Assembly: GCF_000330885.1 (NCBI RefSeq)
Contig: NC_020062.1
Span: 256,374 to 320,373, forward strand
Length of the DNA: 64,000 nucleotides
Direction: 5' to 3'
DNA from: Rhizobium tropici CIAT 899
Lineage (GTDB): Bacteria > Pseudomonadota > Alphaproteobacteria > Rhizobiales > Rhizobiaceae
Below are positions 9,589 to 19,463 of this stretch, piece after piece. Position numbers and translations under genes: made by a program. How positions within the stretch are numbered: the stretch's first letter is position 1; every line of letters starts with the position of its first letter. The notes under the pieces are model-generated. The model was not told the DNA's origin. It worked only from the letters and a program-made list of their open reading frames with translations, and did not search any database.

Positions 9589-10387
9589 GAATTTCCTCGT
9601 AACCCATCAGCGCGGCTTCAGTGCCGTGGCCGTGACTACGTTCATTTTTCTATACACACCATTGGCTGTGGCCCTCATCTTTGCCTTCAACGCCGGGACC
9701 AGTGCCGCAAAATGGGGAGGCTTCTCGCTCAGGTGGTTTCAGAGCGCCGCAAACAATCAACAAGTCATCGCGGCTTCCATTCTGTCACTGAAACTTGCTG
9801 TCATATCAGCCATCCTGGCAACAGCGGTGAGCACGTTTGCTGCGTTGGCGATGACGCGGGGACCAAAGTTTCGAGGGTGGACGTTCACCTACGGAATAAT
9901 TTCGGTCCCGTTGATGGTACCGGAGATTGTAACCGCCGTGGCGCTCTTGGTTGTAAGCGCGACATTTCGAGGCTGGACCGGCTATACTGGTCTCGCGTAT
10001 CTGATCGTAGCGCACACGGCCTTCTGCGTGCCGTTCGCGTATCTTCCGATCCGAGGCCGCCTCCAAACGATGGATATCAGTCTGGAACGCGCTGCAGGCG
10101 ACCTCTACGCATCGCCCTGGAACGCGTTTCGCTTCATTACGATGCCTCTGCTTTTCCCGGGCATACTCGCGGGCTTTATCCTCGCCTTTGTCACTTCGCT
10201 GGATGACGTTGTGATCACCGAATTCGTAAAGACGGCCGGCCAGGATACACTGCCAACCTACATGCTTGGCCAGGTGCGTCGCACAATTACCCCGGAGGTG
10301 AATGCGATAGCGGCGGTGTTCTTCGCGATCTCGTTGGCGCTGGTGATCTGTATTTATGCCGTCAATCAGCGAACGAAAATCAACTGA
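9581..10387 (+). CDS. potC: Polyamine ABC transporter permease (PotC type)
   Basis: This second channel subunit has about six membrane helices and the EAA-like loop LERAAGDLYASPWNAFRFIT. The following helix contains SLDDVVITEF, a typical PotC segment. The start at 9581 overlaps the potB stop by eight bases; another in-frame ATG at 9557 would add eight residues, and neither has a strong ribosome-binding site, consistent with coupling to potB. The protein has 268 residues from the chosen start, a normal PotC length. It ends 51 bases before the acetylpolyamine amidohydrolase gene, so import and processing of the substrate are probably co-transcribed. Confidence 0.92.
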   Translation: MAKNFLVTHQRGFSAVAVTTFIFLYTPLAVALIFAFNAGTSAAKWGGFSLRWFQSAANNQQVIAASILSLKLAVISAILATAVSTFAALAMTRGPKFRGWTFTYGIISVPLMVPEIVTAVALLVVSATFRGWTGYTGLAYLIVAHTAFCVPFAYLPIRGRLQTMDISLERAAGDLYASPWNAFRFITMPLLFPGILAGFILAFVTSLDDVVITEFVKTAGQDTLPTYMLGQVRRTITPEVNAIAAVFFAISLALVICIYAVNQRTKIN

Positions 10388-10438
10388 ATTCTTAATTTCA
10401 CACACCCGATCCGGGATATGCTACGTGGATAATGTTCG

Positions 10439-11479
10439 ATGAAAACGATTTTCTCACTGAAACAACTGAAACACCAGGGTCAATTCGAATTTTACAATGG
10501 CGCTGTTGTTGAAGGCTATGAGAATATATCCCGTGCAACGTTCATAACAAGCCGGATCGAAGAGGTGCGTCTCGGGCCCGTTCTTGACCCACGGCCGCAG
10601 TCCTTGGACATCGCGAAACGAATTCACTCAACTGCTTATATTGATTTTATAGCATCAGCGTGGCGGCTTTGGGGGGAAGCCGGGCGCACGGGCACCGCTC
10701 TTCCTTACGCTTGGGCTGCGAGAGGCAGGTATAAGGATATTGCTCCCGACTCTATCGATGCTTTGCTTGGACTCTATTCGATCGATGCCAGTACCGGCTT
10801 TGTCGAAGGCACTTGGGAGGCTGTCAAAGCCTCGCATGACAGTGCCCTGACTGCAGCAGATTTGATCATTGAGGGCGAACAGGCTTGTTTTGCCCTTTGC
10901 CGTCCTCCCGGCCACCATGCCGGGACCGATTTCAATGGCGGCTATTGTTTCGTCAACAATGCCGCTGTCGCCGCGCAACGCCTGCTGGACGCTGGCGCTT
11001 CACGAGTGACAATTCTCGACATCGACTATCACCATGGAAACGGCACACAAGAGATATTTTACACGCGCGGCGACGTTCAGGTTGTCAGCCTTCACGCAGA
11101 TCCCCGCAATGATTATCCTTTCTTTGCCGGCTATGCCGATGAACGAGGTTCCGGCAGCGGAGAAGGGTTCAACCTCAACATACCGCTTCCAGACGGCACC
11201 GACTGGACGCAATGGGAGAGGGCACTTGAATTCGCGCTTGGTAGCATCCGGCAGTTTGGTCCTGACGTAGTCGTCATCTCCCTTGGCGTTGATACCTTCG
11301 AGGGCGATCCAATCAGTCGCTTCCGACTTTCGCACGGCCATTTTCCTCTTATTGGCGCCCACCTGGCCGCTCTCGGGATGAAAACCTTGTTCGTTTTGGA
11401 AGGCGGTTATGCTGTCGAAGACATAGGCATAAACGTTGTCGGGGTTCTTTCTGGCTATGAGGATGCCATCCGCCGCTGA
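10439..11479 (+). CDS. aphA: Acetylpolyamine amidohydrolase (histone-deacetylase fold)
   Basis: This 346-residue zinc hydrolase of the HDAC/arginase fold removes acetyl groups from acetylated polyamines. The catalytic HH pair is H159/H160 in RPPGHHAG. The zinc ligands are D196 and H198 in LDIDYHHGNGTQ and D285 in SLGVDTFEGDP, and the oxyanion tyrosine is Y324 in LEGGYAVED. These positions are offset by one from the characterised Mycoplana ramosa enzyme, and the overall length agrees, so this is the polyamine subgroup and not acetoin-utilisation AcuC. The protein also has the inserted loop (about 80-125) that narrows the active site in that subgroup. It lies between the polyamine importer and an aldehyde dehydrogenase, which fits deacetylation of imported acetylputrescine or acetylspermidine before oxidation. 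Confidence 0.9.
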   Translation: MKTIFSLKQLKHQGQFEFYNGAVVEGYENISRATFITSRIEEVRLGPVLDPRPQSLDIAKRIHSTAYIDFIASAWRLWGEAGRTGTALPYAWAARGRYKDIAPDSIDALLGLYSIDASTGFVEGTWEAVKASHDSALTAADLIIEGEQACFALCRPPGHHAGTDFNGGYCFVNNAAVAAQRLLDAGASRVTILDIDYHHGNGTQEIFYTRGDVQVVSLHADPRNDYPFFAGYADERGSGSGEGFNLNIPLPDGTDWTQWERALEFALGSIRQFGPDVVVISLGVDTFEGDPISRFRLSHGHFPLIGAHLAALGMKTLFVLEGGYAVEDIGINVVGVLSGYEDAIRR

Positions 11480-11516
11480 GGCGATGGCTACAACACACAA
11501 TGTTACTGGAGCAAGC

Positions 11517-12950
11517 ATGCAGTACGACAACGCACTGAGATTCTTTATCGACGGACAGTGGCTCATGGCGAGCGGCGCTGGCCGAATGGACGTGATCAAT
11601 CCCGCAACCGAGCATCCGTTCATGCAGATCGCGATCGGCACCACCGAAGATGCCGACTTGGCCGTGCGGGCGGCCTTCGAGGCCTTCCCAGCTTTCTCGC
11701 AAACGAGCAAGAGCGAAAGGCTGGAACTCCTGCGCAATGTTCTACGATGCTACAATGATCGCTACGAAGATATCGCGCATGCCGTCAGCACGGAACTCGG
11801 CGCGCCGTTGAAATTTTCGCGCGAGGCACAGGCCTGGGCGGGGCAGATCCATTTGGAGTCAACAATTGCGGCTCTGGAAGCGTTCAGCTTCGACGAGCAC
11901 AGCGGAAGTTCGATGGTCACCTGGGAACCGATTGGCGTTTGCGCGCTCATCACGCCATGGAATTGGCCCCTGAACCAAATCGTCTGCAAGGTAGCGCCGG
12001 CTCTCGCGGCGGGCTGCACGGTCGTGCTGAAGCCGTCCGAATTGGCGCCTCTCAGCGCGATGATCTTCGCGGAAGTGATTGAAAAAGCTGGAGTACCCAG
12101 GGGCGTGTTCAACCTGATCAACGGTACAGGCCCTGTGGTCGGACAATATCTCGCCGGTCATGCCAAGGTCGACATGGTGTCCTTCACGGGATCGACCCGC
12201 GCGGGCATTATTGTGGCTAAGACGGCTGCGGAGACGGTCAAGCGGGTGGCTCAGGAACTGGGCGGAAAGTCGGCCAATATCGTGTTGGCTGACGCTGACC
12301 TCGAGGATGCGGTCATCAAGGGCGTCGAAGCGTGTTTCAGCAATTCTGGCCAATCCTGCGATGCGCCAACACGCCTACTGGTCCCCGCAGAGCGCCATGC
12401 CGAGGCGCTTGAGATCGCGAGACGGGCCGCGGCCGCCACTCGCGTCGGCGATCCCCTTTCTGAAAATACCGACATGGGGCCGGTGATTAGCCAGCAGCAA
12501 TTCGACAAGATTCAGGGGCTGATTGGTGTGGGTATCGAAGAAGGCGCTATACTGGTTGCAGGCGGGCTGGGCAAGCCTGAAGGGCTGGACGTCGGCTATT
12601 ACGCAAAGCCTACGATCTTTGGCGGTGTTACGCCGGAGATGACGATTGCCCGAGAGGAAATCTTTGGCCCTGTCCTCTCCATCATGCCCTATGACACGGA
12701 GGCGGACGCAGTACGGATCGCAAACGACTCGATCTATGGTTTGGCCGCTTACGTACAGGCCGGCAATCTGGAACGGGCCAGAGCGGTCGCGCGGAAATTG
12801 CGGGCCGGGGCAGTTTACGTTAACTACGCACCGTGGGATACACATGCGCCGTTCGGTGGTTACAAACAATCCGGGAATGGCCGCGAATATAGCCATTGGG
12901 GAATTCGCGATTTTATGGAGGTCAAGGGAATAGTAGGCTGGGGGACGTGA
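11517..12950 (+). CDS. NAD(P)-dependent aldehyde dehydrogenase
   Basis: This 477-residue member of the ALDH superfamily has the full set of motifs: TPWNWPLNQ in the cofactor-binding part, FTGSTRAG for the Rossmann turn, the general-base glutamate in QELGGKSANIVL and the nucleophilic cysteine in NSGQSCDAPTR. The C-terminal FGGYKQSGNGRE is also typical. In this cluster it would oxidise the aminoaldehyde produced by the class III aminotransferase, for example 4-aminobutanal to GABA. The ATG at 11517 has a GGAG six bases upstream. A longer frame starting at 11436 would overlap the deacetylase gene by 44 bases and lacks a ribosome-binding site. Substrate assignment is from neighbours. Confidence 0.88.
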   Translation: MQYDNALRFFIDGQWLMASGAGRMDVINPATEHPFMQIAIGTTEDADLAVRAAFEAFPAFSQTSKSERLELLRNVLRCYNDRYEDIAHAVSTELGAPLKFSREAQAWAGQIHLESTIAALEAFSFDEHSGSSMVTWEPIGVCALITPWNWPLNQIVCKVAPALAAGCTVVLKPSELAPLSAMIFAEVIEKAGVPRGVFNLINGTGPVVGQYLAGHAKVDMVSFTGSTRAGIIVAKTAAETVKRVAQELGGKSANIVLADADLEDAVIKGVEACFSNSGQSCDAPTRLLVPAERHAEALEIARRAAAATRVGDPLSENTDMGPVISQQQFDKIQGLIGVGIEEGAILVAGGLGKPEGLDVGYYAKPTIFGGVTPEMTIAREEIFGPVLSIMPYDTEADAVRIANDSIYGLAAYVQAGNLERARAVARKLRAGAVYVNYAPWDTHAPFGGYKQSGNGREYSHWGIRDFMEVKGIVGWGT

Positions 12951-13032
12951 GCGCCCCCTTTGACAGTTTCACAGGATAGGCGGGGTGAAGAGCAGAGTAA
13001 GCGTAGTGGTGGCGTTGATGGCCCGGAGAACT

Positions 13033-13932
13033 CTAACTCTTCAACGTTTCAGACGGCGTCTCGCCGAAAAGCGATCGATAGCGAAGGGCAAAGCGGCTCC
13101 AGTGAAAGAAGCCCCAATCCATGGCGATGTCCGAAACCTTCCGCGGCGCGCAACGGGCTTGCAGCAAGTCGCGACGCGCCCCATTAAGTCGAAGCAAAGT
13201 CAGAATTTTATCAAGGGGTATCTGGGAGAAGCTCTGACAGGAAGCCCTGAGTTCGAAGGCCGATACACCGAGTTCACGCGATAGCGATCTTACCGTATGC
13301 GGCCTGTCCGGCGCATCTAAAATCCTATCGCGGATTTTCTTATAGATTTTTTCGGCCTTAGCTATTTGCGGTATTTCGCAAAAGATACTTGTCTGGAAAA
13401 GAAGCTCGAAACGATCCGTAATTAGGTCCGCGAGCAGCTCATCGACGTCTTCCCTTGCGTAAGGATAGGATTGCTGGCTCGCAGCTCCAAGGAGCGACAA
13501 CAGCCAATCTGCGAGAAATGCCGCATGTTCCAATGGAGCTTCGACGAGCTGCGCTTTGCTACTGCGCTCTTCATCGCATATGGCACTGCGCCTGAGGACT
13601 AGCATCAGCAAATCGCTACCGGCATCCATGAAGCCGATGCGATTGGTCCAATTTAGCGCGAAGCCCGAAACGCCGAGTGCTCTTTCGCCGCGGGCCAACT
13701 CGCTTTCGTCGAGTTTCGGGTAGTAATAGAAGATCACGCTTCCTTCGGGCGCGGAGAACACTTGTTCCGTTCCGACACTGATGGTTTCGCGCAAAATCTC
13801 CACACCGGGGAGCAGAATGGCTGCCGTTCGACCGTCATAGCCGCCTGTGGATACCTGTCGGTACTCTTGCCGCCAGCCTGGCAAGGATGTTTCTTGCTCC
13901 ACCGCGTCATGGAAGGTGGTCTCAACATACAC
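13033..13932 (-). CDS. AraC-family transcriptional regulator
   Basis: This 299-residue regulator has an N-terminal effector domain and a C-terminal AraC double HTH (about 195-299). Its second HTH reads IAMDWGFFHWSRFALRYRSLFGE, very similar to the first AraC protein of the window. It is convergent with the aldehyde dehydrogenase of the polyamine island (82 bases between stops) and downstream of the amidase on the same strand, so it could regulate either. Convergent placement at the end of the polyamine operon makes that operon a reasonable target, but no operator was recognised. Confidence 0.85.
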   Translation of the reverse strand: MYVETTFHDAVEQETSLPGWRQEYRQVSTGGYDGRTAAILLPGVEILRETISVGTEQVFSAPEGSVIFYYYPKLDESELARGERALGVSGFALNWTNRIGFMDAGSDLLMLVLRRSAICDEERSSKAQLVEAPLEHAAFLADWLLSLLGAASQQSYPYAREDVDELLADLITDRFELLFQTSIFCEIPQIAKAEKIYKKIRDRILDAPDRPHTVRSLSRELGVSAFELRASCQSFSQIPLDKILTLLRLNGARRDLLQARCAPRKVSDIAMDWGFFHWSRFALRYRSLFGETPSETLKS

Positions 13933-14112
13933 GTTCCCTGCACCTCCGGTTATACTTCGACAAACTCAGTCAAGCCTATGCATGAGAAGCTTAGCCATTC
14001 GATACTGCACCAGCTCGGCCGTGTAGTAAACAAGGCTCGGAGACGGGGTTCTCTACGAATGGCTTTGGCCAGCCGCACCTGAGTCGCGCGGTCCTCACAA
14101 TCGGAAATACAA

Positions 14113-15540
14113 TTAGCCCAACACCGGACGTCGCTCGTCGCTTCCGTACCATGTTCCGATTTCGACTTCGTAGGCAAGCGCGATGCTCAATACGTCCTGA
14201 TCGCAATAGGTCTTGCCAACGATTTGAATTCCGGTCGGGATTCCGCTTGGAGCGCACCCTGAGGGCACGCTGACGACCGGGCAACGGCTGAGCGTGTTGA
14301 AGGGATGAGTCATCAACCAGCCGAGCATCGGCTCGACGTGCTGCCCGTTGATCTGAAGTCCGTCCGAAGGCTCGAAATCCGCACTGACGGCCGGAACCGC
14401 CAAGGTTGGGCAAATGAAGGCGTCAAATTTCTCCATCATCGGGCCAAAAGTTCCATACATCTCACCGGCAAGCTCGAGAGATCTGAGGTACTCTTTCATT
14501 CCCTTGGCACGGGCACTTTGAGCGAAGGCGCGAGTATAGCCACTCAGCTCGTCGCCATGCGTGTCAAGATATTGCGCGACCCATGTCCCAAAGATCGAGG
14601 CGAGATAGTCTCGCGCAGCGACTTCCGCGCTGAGCGTCCAGCCAAGGTCGACCTCGACCACTTCGGCGCCCATGTCCCTGAGACGGTCAATTGCATCCAG
14701 GGTATTCTTGCGCACATCCTCGCTCACCTGTTTGAAACCGAGATCGATAGAGTAGGCGATCCGCTTCGATTTCATGTCTGCAGGTTGGTTCGCTATTTCG
14801 ATTTTAGGCCGCAGGGAGGCGACATCGAGGGGGTGAGGCCCACTCATGACGTTTTGCATCAGGATGCAGTCGGCAACGCTGCGAGCAAGTGGACCGGGAT
14901 GGTTGTAAAAATCGAAGCCAAACGGAGCGAGATCGGCGTTTCGTCCGTATGGTGGCTTATAGCCCACCAGTCCACAAGCCGACGCAGGAATGCGAATAGA
15001 TCCGCCGATGTCTGATCCGGAAGCGAGCGTCGTGAAACCCGCTGCCAGGGCCGCTGCGGAACCGCCGGAGGAGCCGCCGGTGGTGAATTCTCGGTTCCAG
15101 GGATTTCGTGTAACGCCCCATAGGCGCGAATGGGTAAAGCCGGCGCATGAAAATTCAGGCGTTGTGGTTCGGCCCAGGATAACCGCCCCGGCATCGATCA
15201 GATGCTCGTTCACTGGCGATGTTACAGACGCGACTTCCTCTTTGAAGATCAACGAACCAAATGTCGTGACCTTACCCGCAATCAGGCTCTCATCCTTGAT
15301 GGCTACGGGAATGCCCTCTAGTGGCCGCAACGTTCCACCGCTGCGATACCGCCGCTCAGCCTCTCTTGCGGCGGCGATTGCCTCGTCCGCATAGAGGAAT
15401 GAGAATGCGTTGATGTCGGAGCCAACCTCAGCAATGCGTGCCAATTGCGCGTTCAGAAGCTCGACCGGCGACAAGCTTCCCTTCCGAAACGCAGCGAGCG
15501 CGTCGGTGGCAGACAAATAGCAGAGTTCCAAATCACTCAT
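14113..15540 (-). CDS. Amidase (amidase-signature family)
   Basis: This 475-residue amidase has the Ser-cisSer-Lys catalytic triad context. The lysine is in GIPVAIKDESLIAG (about residues 70-83), and the serines are in the Gly/Ser-rich signature TTGGSSGGSAAALAAG followed by GSDIGGSIRIPA. The family hydrolyses carboxamides, aryl amides or glutamyl-tRNA amides. With no GatB/C nearby and a periplasmic amino-acid importer upstream on the same strand, a catabolic amidase is more likely than GatA. The ATG at 15540 is preceded by GGAG at seven bases; in-frame ATGs at 15546 and a start at 15600 are less well placed. It is separated from the upstream gamma-glutamyltransferase gene by 569 bases, so it may have its own promoter. 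Confidence 0.88.
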   Translation of the reverse strand: MSDLELCYLSATDALAAFRKGSLSPVELLNAQLARIAEVGSDINAFSFLYADEAIAAAREAERRYRSGGTLRPLEGIPVAIKDESLIAGKVTTFGSLIFKEEVASVTSPVNEHLIDAGAVILGRTTTPEFSCAGFTHSRLWGVTRNPWNREFTTGGSSGGSAAALAAGFTTLASGSDIGGSIRIPASACGLVGYKPPYGRNADLAPFGFDFYNHPGPLARSVADCILMQNVMSGPHPLDVASLRPKIEIANQPADMKSKRIAYSIDLGFKQVSEDVRKNTLDAIDRLRDMGAEVVEVDLGWTLSAEVAARDYLASIFGTWVAQYLDTHGDELSGYTRAFAQSARAKGMKEYLRSLELAGEMYGTFGPMMEKFDAFICPTLAVPAVSADFEPSDGLQINGQHVEPMLGWLMTHPFNTLSRCPVVSVPSGCAPSGIPTGIQIVGKTYCDQDVLSIALAYEVEIGTWYGSDERRPVLG

Positions 15541-16109
15541 TCTCATGCTCCAACGCGATCCCCTTTTGGCCACTGCTTGCGCTAGACAGGTGATCAGCAA
15601 CTTGATCTTGTAGCATTGTCGGACTACCGGTCTCTATCCGCCCCGATTTGGTGGTCGCGCCTATTTTTTGGGCCTTGGAAAGGAATATTCTTAGCGCCCA
15701 AGGTGTCATAGAATGATGATGCGACATGGAGACATGCAGCCCAACACGGACAAGGCCGATGCGGCTCATGCCTCGGCATTCTAATGGATTGCAGCCTTCA
15801 TCGACGTGGCCACAACGAGGGAAGGTAAGGCATAGCTCGTCTCTACGCACATGACACCGCGCTGAATGTTGGGGAGTGAATCTCAACCTGCGCTATCAAT
15901 CCGGCAAAGCCGTGCCGGATGCATCGCTGTTCTGCAGGCCGGCCTCGATAAACTCAGCCGTCTGCTCGTAGTGGCTAGGCGCCGAAACATTCGCCATTCA
16001 TCGGACCATTTTCCCGGCCCGATATTACGGGGCCGGCAAGAAAGCAGACTCATTGATCGCGGCTGACCATATCGCGTACCACAAGCGGGTGGCCACCAGC
16101 GACCAACTG
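15541..16109. other. Intergenic region without recognised gene
   Basis: This lies between the amidase start and the end of the gamma-glutamyltransferase gene, both on the minus strand. I see no credible coding frame, RNA gene or clear terminator. Short open frames on both strands lack family similarity. It presumably contains the amidase promoter. Confidence 0.5.
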
Positions 16110-17696
16110 CTAGTAACCCAGGGCGCAGCCATCCATGCGGCCATCCGATCCGCCTATGAGAACGCCTTCATCCCAATCAATCATAATCATCTGTCCCCCG
16201 CCATGTGGCTCCGTCGCCTCGACGATGCTGTGACCCATCTTTCGCAACAGCTCGATCGTTTTCTGTGGAACGCTGTGCTCGACGACGGTCTTATCCATGC
16301 TGTGGAAGATCCGAGGCTGATCGATCGCCTCCTGCGGATCGAGCCCGAAATCAGTCACCCCCGTGAGCACGTGCGTGTGGCCGAAGGGCTGGTAGTCGCC
16401 GCCCATCACACCGTAGACCAGCCAGGGTCGGCCATCTTTGAGGGCCATACCAGGCATTATGGTGTGGAGCGGCCGCTTGCCAGGTCCGACGGCATTGGGA
16501 TGGTTGGGGTCGAGCGAAAATCCCATCCCGCGGTTCTGCAGCGTGATACCATACGTCGGGGTAACTCGCGTCGAACCGAACCCCGAGTAGACCGAATTGA
16601 TGAAGCTTACGCAGTTGCGGTCCCGGTCGACAACAGTCAGGTAAACCGTGTCGGATTTGCGCATCAAGGGTGGCGGCAGGTGGGTTGCAATCCGCTGCGG
16701 GCTGATCTCCTCCCGCAGTCGTGCCGCATAGTCCTTGGACAGGATCTCTTCCAGCGGGAAGGCGGCGTGACGCGTGTCGCAGACAAAAGCATCGCGATCG
16801 CGATAGGCCAGCCTGCCGGCCTCGACCTCGAGATGCAGCCGTTCCGCGCCGAGCGGTTCCAATGCCGAAAGGCCGTAACCTTCCAGGATATTCAGCATCA
16901 ACAACGCGGTGATACCCTGATTATTGGGCGGGATCTGGCAGACTTCAATGCCACGATAAGTGCTGCACACGGGCGTGACATATTCGCCTTCGGCAATCGC
17001 GAAATCTTCCTCGGTGTGATAGCCGCCTAGGCTACGCAGATAGTCGACGATCTCCTTAGCCACCGGTCCCTTGTAGAACCCATCCCGGCCCTTGGCGGCA
17101 ATCAGGCTCAGTGCTTCGGCTAGGCCCGGATTGCGAAACACCTCGCCAGCACGCATGGGCCGTCCTCTTGGTAGGAAAACCCTGACTGCATTGGGATCGC
17201 GCCGCAGCCGTGCCGCTTCCGCACTCCAATCGCGGGCCACCCTGGGATGGACAGGAAATCCGTTGCGCGCGAAGCTGATGGCGGGTGCCAGAAGCTCGGC
17301 GATCTCCTTGCGGCCATGATCGGCCACAAGCCGCGTCCACGCATCAATGGCGCCCGGAACAGTGACGGAATGAGGACTCGAATCCTCTATCTGGGTCGCG
17401 CCTTCCGGGGCAAGTCCGCTGGTTGGTAGGGCATGTGGCGTTCGACCGGAACCGTTATAACCGATCACCTCGCCGGTGGCGTTGTTAGTAAAAAGAACGA
17501 AGCAGTCTCCACCTATGCCCGTTTGTTGCGGCTCTACAACGGCGAGTACGGCTGCGGCGGCGACAGCAGCATCGATGGCGGCTCCCCCGCTGCGCAAGAC
17601 CTCGATGGCAACGCGTGTCGCGTGCGGATTATGCGTCGCGGCCATACCGTTCATCGCCATGGCGGCAGATCGCCCGGGCAGTTGAAAGTCACGCAT
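16110..17696 (-). CDS. Gamma-glutamyltransferase family protein
   Basis: This 528-residue Ntn-hydrolase is made as a proenzyme that cleaves itself before a threonine. The expected site is KSDTVYLTVVDRDRN, where the Thr becomes the N-terminal nucleophile of the small subunit. Other family motifs are AVVEPQQTGIGGDCFVL near the N-terminus and NRGMGFSLDPNHPNAVGPGKRP in the small subunit. The family hydrolyses or transfers gamma-glutamyl groups from glutathione and similar amides. I see no signal peptide, so the protein appears cytoplasmic, unlike E. coli Ggt. The start at 17696 has a GAGGAG ribosome-binding site. It follows a polar amino-acid importer, which suggests that gamma-glutamyl compounds are imported and then hydrolysed. 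Confidence 0.9.
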   Translation of the reverse strand: MRDFQLPGRSAAMAMNGMAATHNPHATRVAIEVLRSGGAAIDAAVAAAAVLAVVEPQQTGIGGDCFVLFTNNATGEVIGYNGSGRTPHALPTSGLAPEGATQIEDSSPHSVTVPGAIDAWTRLVADHGRKEIAELLAPAISFARNGFPVHPRVARDWSAEAARLRRDPNAVRVFLPRGRPMRAGEVFRNPGLAEALSLIAAKGRDGFYKGPVAKEIVDYLRSLGGYHTEEDFAIAEGEYVTPVCSTYRGIEVCQIPPNNQGITALLMLNILEGYGLSALEPLGAERLHLEVEAGRLAYRDRDAFVCDTRHAAFPLEEILSKDYAARLREEISPQRIATHLPPPLMRKSDTVYLTVVDRDRNCVSFINSVYSGFGSTRVTPTYGITLQNRGMGFSLDPNHPNAVGPGKRPLHTIMPGMALKDGRPWLVYGVMGGDYQPFGHTHVLTGVTDFGLDPQEAIDQPRIFHSMDKTVVEHSVPQKTIELLRKMGHSIVEATEPHGGGQMIMIDWDEGVLIGGSDGRMDGCALGY

Positions 17697-17876
17697 GGTG
17701 ATCTCCTCTTGGGGGGATTTTAGCCGGGCCTGAGCGGGCCCGGGCAGTTTCAGGTCAACTCCCGTCGGGTGGACGCACAAGCTGCCTGATGGATCTGGAC
17801 TTGACTCACCTGTTTCGAACATTACGGCGACCGCGCCAACTCAGCGCGAGCGCCGTCCCGCCGGCCTGCGTCGCCC

Positions 17877-18677
17877 TCAATGATCCCGTTTGCCGATGAC
17901 GCGTGACAAAAAGGCTGCGGTCCGCTCGTGCTTGGGCGCTGTGAAGAACGTCTCTGGTGGCGCATCCTCGATGATGCGCCCCTCATGCATCATGATGACG
18001 CGATTTGCGACCTCCCTCGCAAATCCCATCTCGTGGCTGACGACGATCATGGTCATGCCTTCACGTGCGAGTTCCTTCATGACATCAAGCACTTCGCCTA
18101 TCATTTCCGGATCGAGCGCGCTCGTCGGCTCGTCAAAAAGCATGATGGACGGGCGCATTGCCAAGGCGCGGGCAATGGCGACCCGTTGCTGCTGACCGCC
18201 GGACAGTTGCGAAGGGTAGGAGTTTTCCTTCTCCTTGAGCCCGACGCGCGCAAGCAGGACTCGCGCCGTCTCGATCGCATCGTCGCGCGAGATTTTTCGT
18301 ACATGGATCGGCGCCTCGATAATGTTTTCAAGCGCCGTCAGATGAGGAAAGAGATGGAACAACTGGAAGACCATGCCGATTTCACAGCGCTGGCGAGCAA
18401 TGTTGCTCTCCGTGTCTTCAACCAATCCTCTCTTGCTCTCCCGGTAGCCGATCAGGCGACCGTTGACCTCGATGCGCCCACCTTGGATTTTCTCCAGATG
18501 GTTTATGCAGCGGATGAACGTGGTCTTGCCGGAACCCGACGATCCCACCACAACGATAACTTCACCCTTGTAGACGTCGAGATCAATTCCTTTCAGGACT
18601 TGAAGATTGCCGTAGCGCTTTTCGACACCGCGTACGGTGACAATTGGCGTCGATTTAGTTGCACCTTTATTCGTCAT
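17877..18677 (-). CDS. Polar amino-acid ABC transporter ATP-binding protein
   Basis: This 266-residue ATPase is of the GlnQ/HisP type. Walker A is GSSGSGKTT, the signature is [15 protein letters not shown] and Walker B is [14 protein letters not shown] followed by the [10 protein letters not shown] segment typical of the amino-acid uptake subfamily. Its start overlaps the stop of the permease gene by four bases (ATGA), so the two are translationally coupled. It is the third gene of a binding protein, permease, ATPase operon, with the gamma-glutamyltransferase 181 bases further on. Confidence 0.94.
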   Translation of the reverse strand: MTNKGATKSTPIVTVRGVEKRYGNLQVLKGIDLDVYKGEVIVVVGSSGSGKTTFIRCINHLEKIQGGRIEVNGRLIGYRESKRGLVEDTESNIARQRCEIGMVFQLFHLFPHLTALENIIEAPIHVRKISRDDAIETARVLLARVGLKEKENSYPSQLSGGQQQRVAIARALAMRPSIMLFDEPTSALDPEMIGEVLDVMKELAREGMTMIVVSHEMGFAREVANRVIMMHEGRIIEDAPPETFFTAPKHERTAAFLSRVIGKRDH

Positions 18678-19453
18678 CTCGGCTCTCTAGCCTCACCAAA
18701 TCCGAAAATCCTGCGATAGGCGGAGAAAGATTGCGTGTTCGTTTCCCTGGCAGCCGGTTCACCGAATCGCCGTTCAATGTAGGCCTGCACAAAGCCCCAA
18801 AGCGTCGTCAGCGTCAGGAAGTAGCAAGCTACGACCAAGTAAAGCTCAAAGACCCTGAAGGTTACCGTTGTGACCATTTGGGTAGCGAGCAGAAGTTCGG
18901 GGACGCCGATAACACTCAGAAGAGTGGTATTTTTCAGCATTGCATTGAATTCATTGCCAAGCGGCGGGATGACCACGCGTGCTGCCTGCGGCAGGATAAT
19001 CCGCCTCATATAGAGCGGGTATGTCATGCCCAACGATTTCGAGGCTTCGGTCTGGCCGACGCCAACGGAACCAATCCCGGCGCGAATGATTTCAGCCATG
19101 TAAGCCGCCTCGTTCAGGGTCAGGGCAAGAACGCCAGCCTGAATATTGCCTGGAAGGACAAAAAGACCGAGATCGAGGTCCTCAAAGCGGAAGATTCCCG
19201 CCGCCGCCATGCCGGTATAAACGAAGACGATCTGCACCAGCAATGGCGTCCCGCGAAATGCCCACACGAAAAATCGTGCAGGTAAATTCAGCGAGCGATA
19301 TTTGGAGATGCCGGAGAGTGCGATGAATAGGCCCAGGATAGTACCCAAAGCTTGAGCGATCACGCTGATGCTCAAGGTCAGCCAGAGACCGTGCAGGTAC
19401 ACGGTGCTCGGCCTCAGCAGATATTCCCAGAAAATGCTCAGGTCGAAATTCAT
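18674..19453 (-). CDS. Polar amino-acid ABC transporter permease (HisM/GlnP type)
   Basis: This 259-residue inner-membrane protein has about five hydrophobic helices. The ATPase-contacting loop is [22 protein letters not shown], the conserved form in HisMQ/GlnP permeases. The segment [10 protein letters not shown] near the N-terminal third is also diagnostic. Only one permease gene is present, so the channel is probably a homodimer. It starts 10 bases after the binding-protein stop and overlaps the ATPase gene by four bases. Confidence 0.93.
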   Translation of the reverse strand: MNFDLSIFWEYLLRPSTVYLHGLWLTLSISVIAQALGTILGLFIALSGISKYRSLNLPARFFVWAFRGTPLLVQIVFVYTGMAAAGIFRFEDLDLGLFVLPGNIQAGVLALTLNEAAYMAEIIRAGIGSVGVGQTEASKSLGMTYPLYMRRIILPQAARVVIPPLGNEFNAMLKNTTLLSVIGVPELLLATQMVTTVTFRVFELYLVVACYFLTLTTLWGFVQAYIERRFGEPAARETNTQSFSAYRRIFGFGEAREPR

Positions 19454-19463
19454 GGATCAGGTC

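Noticed and set aside
10439..11479. Acetoin-utilisation AcuC or a true histone deacetylase
   Set aside because: The length, catalytic residue numbering and insertion loop fit the acetylpolyamine amidohydrolase subgroup, and the neighbours are polyamine genes.
14113..15540. GatA subunit of the tRNA amidotransferase
   Set aside because: There are no GatB or GatC genes nearby, and the operon context is catabolic.
16053..17030. Plus-strand open frame of about 325 codons
   Set aside because: It lies antisense within the gamma-glutamyltransferase gene, has no family similarity and follows from that gene's codon bias.
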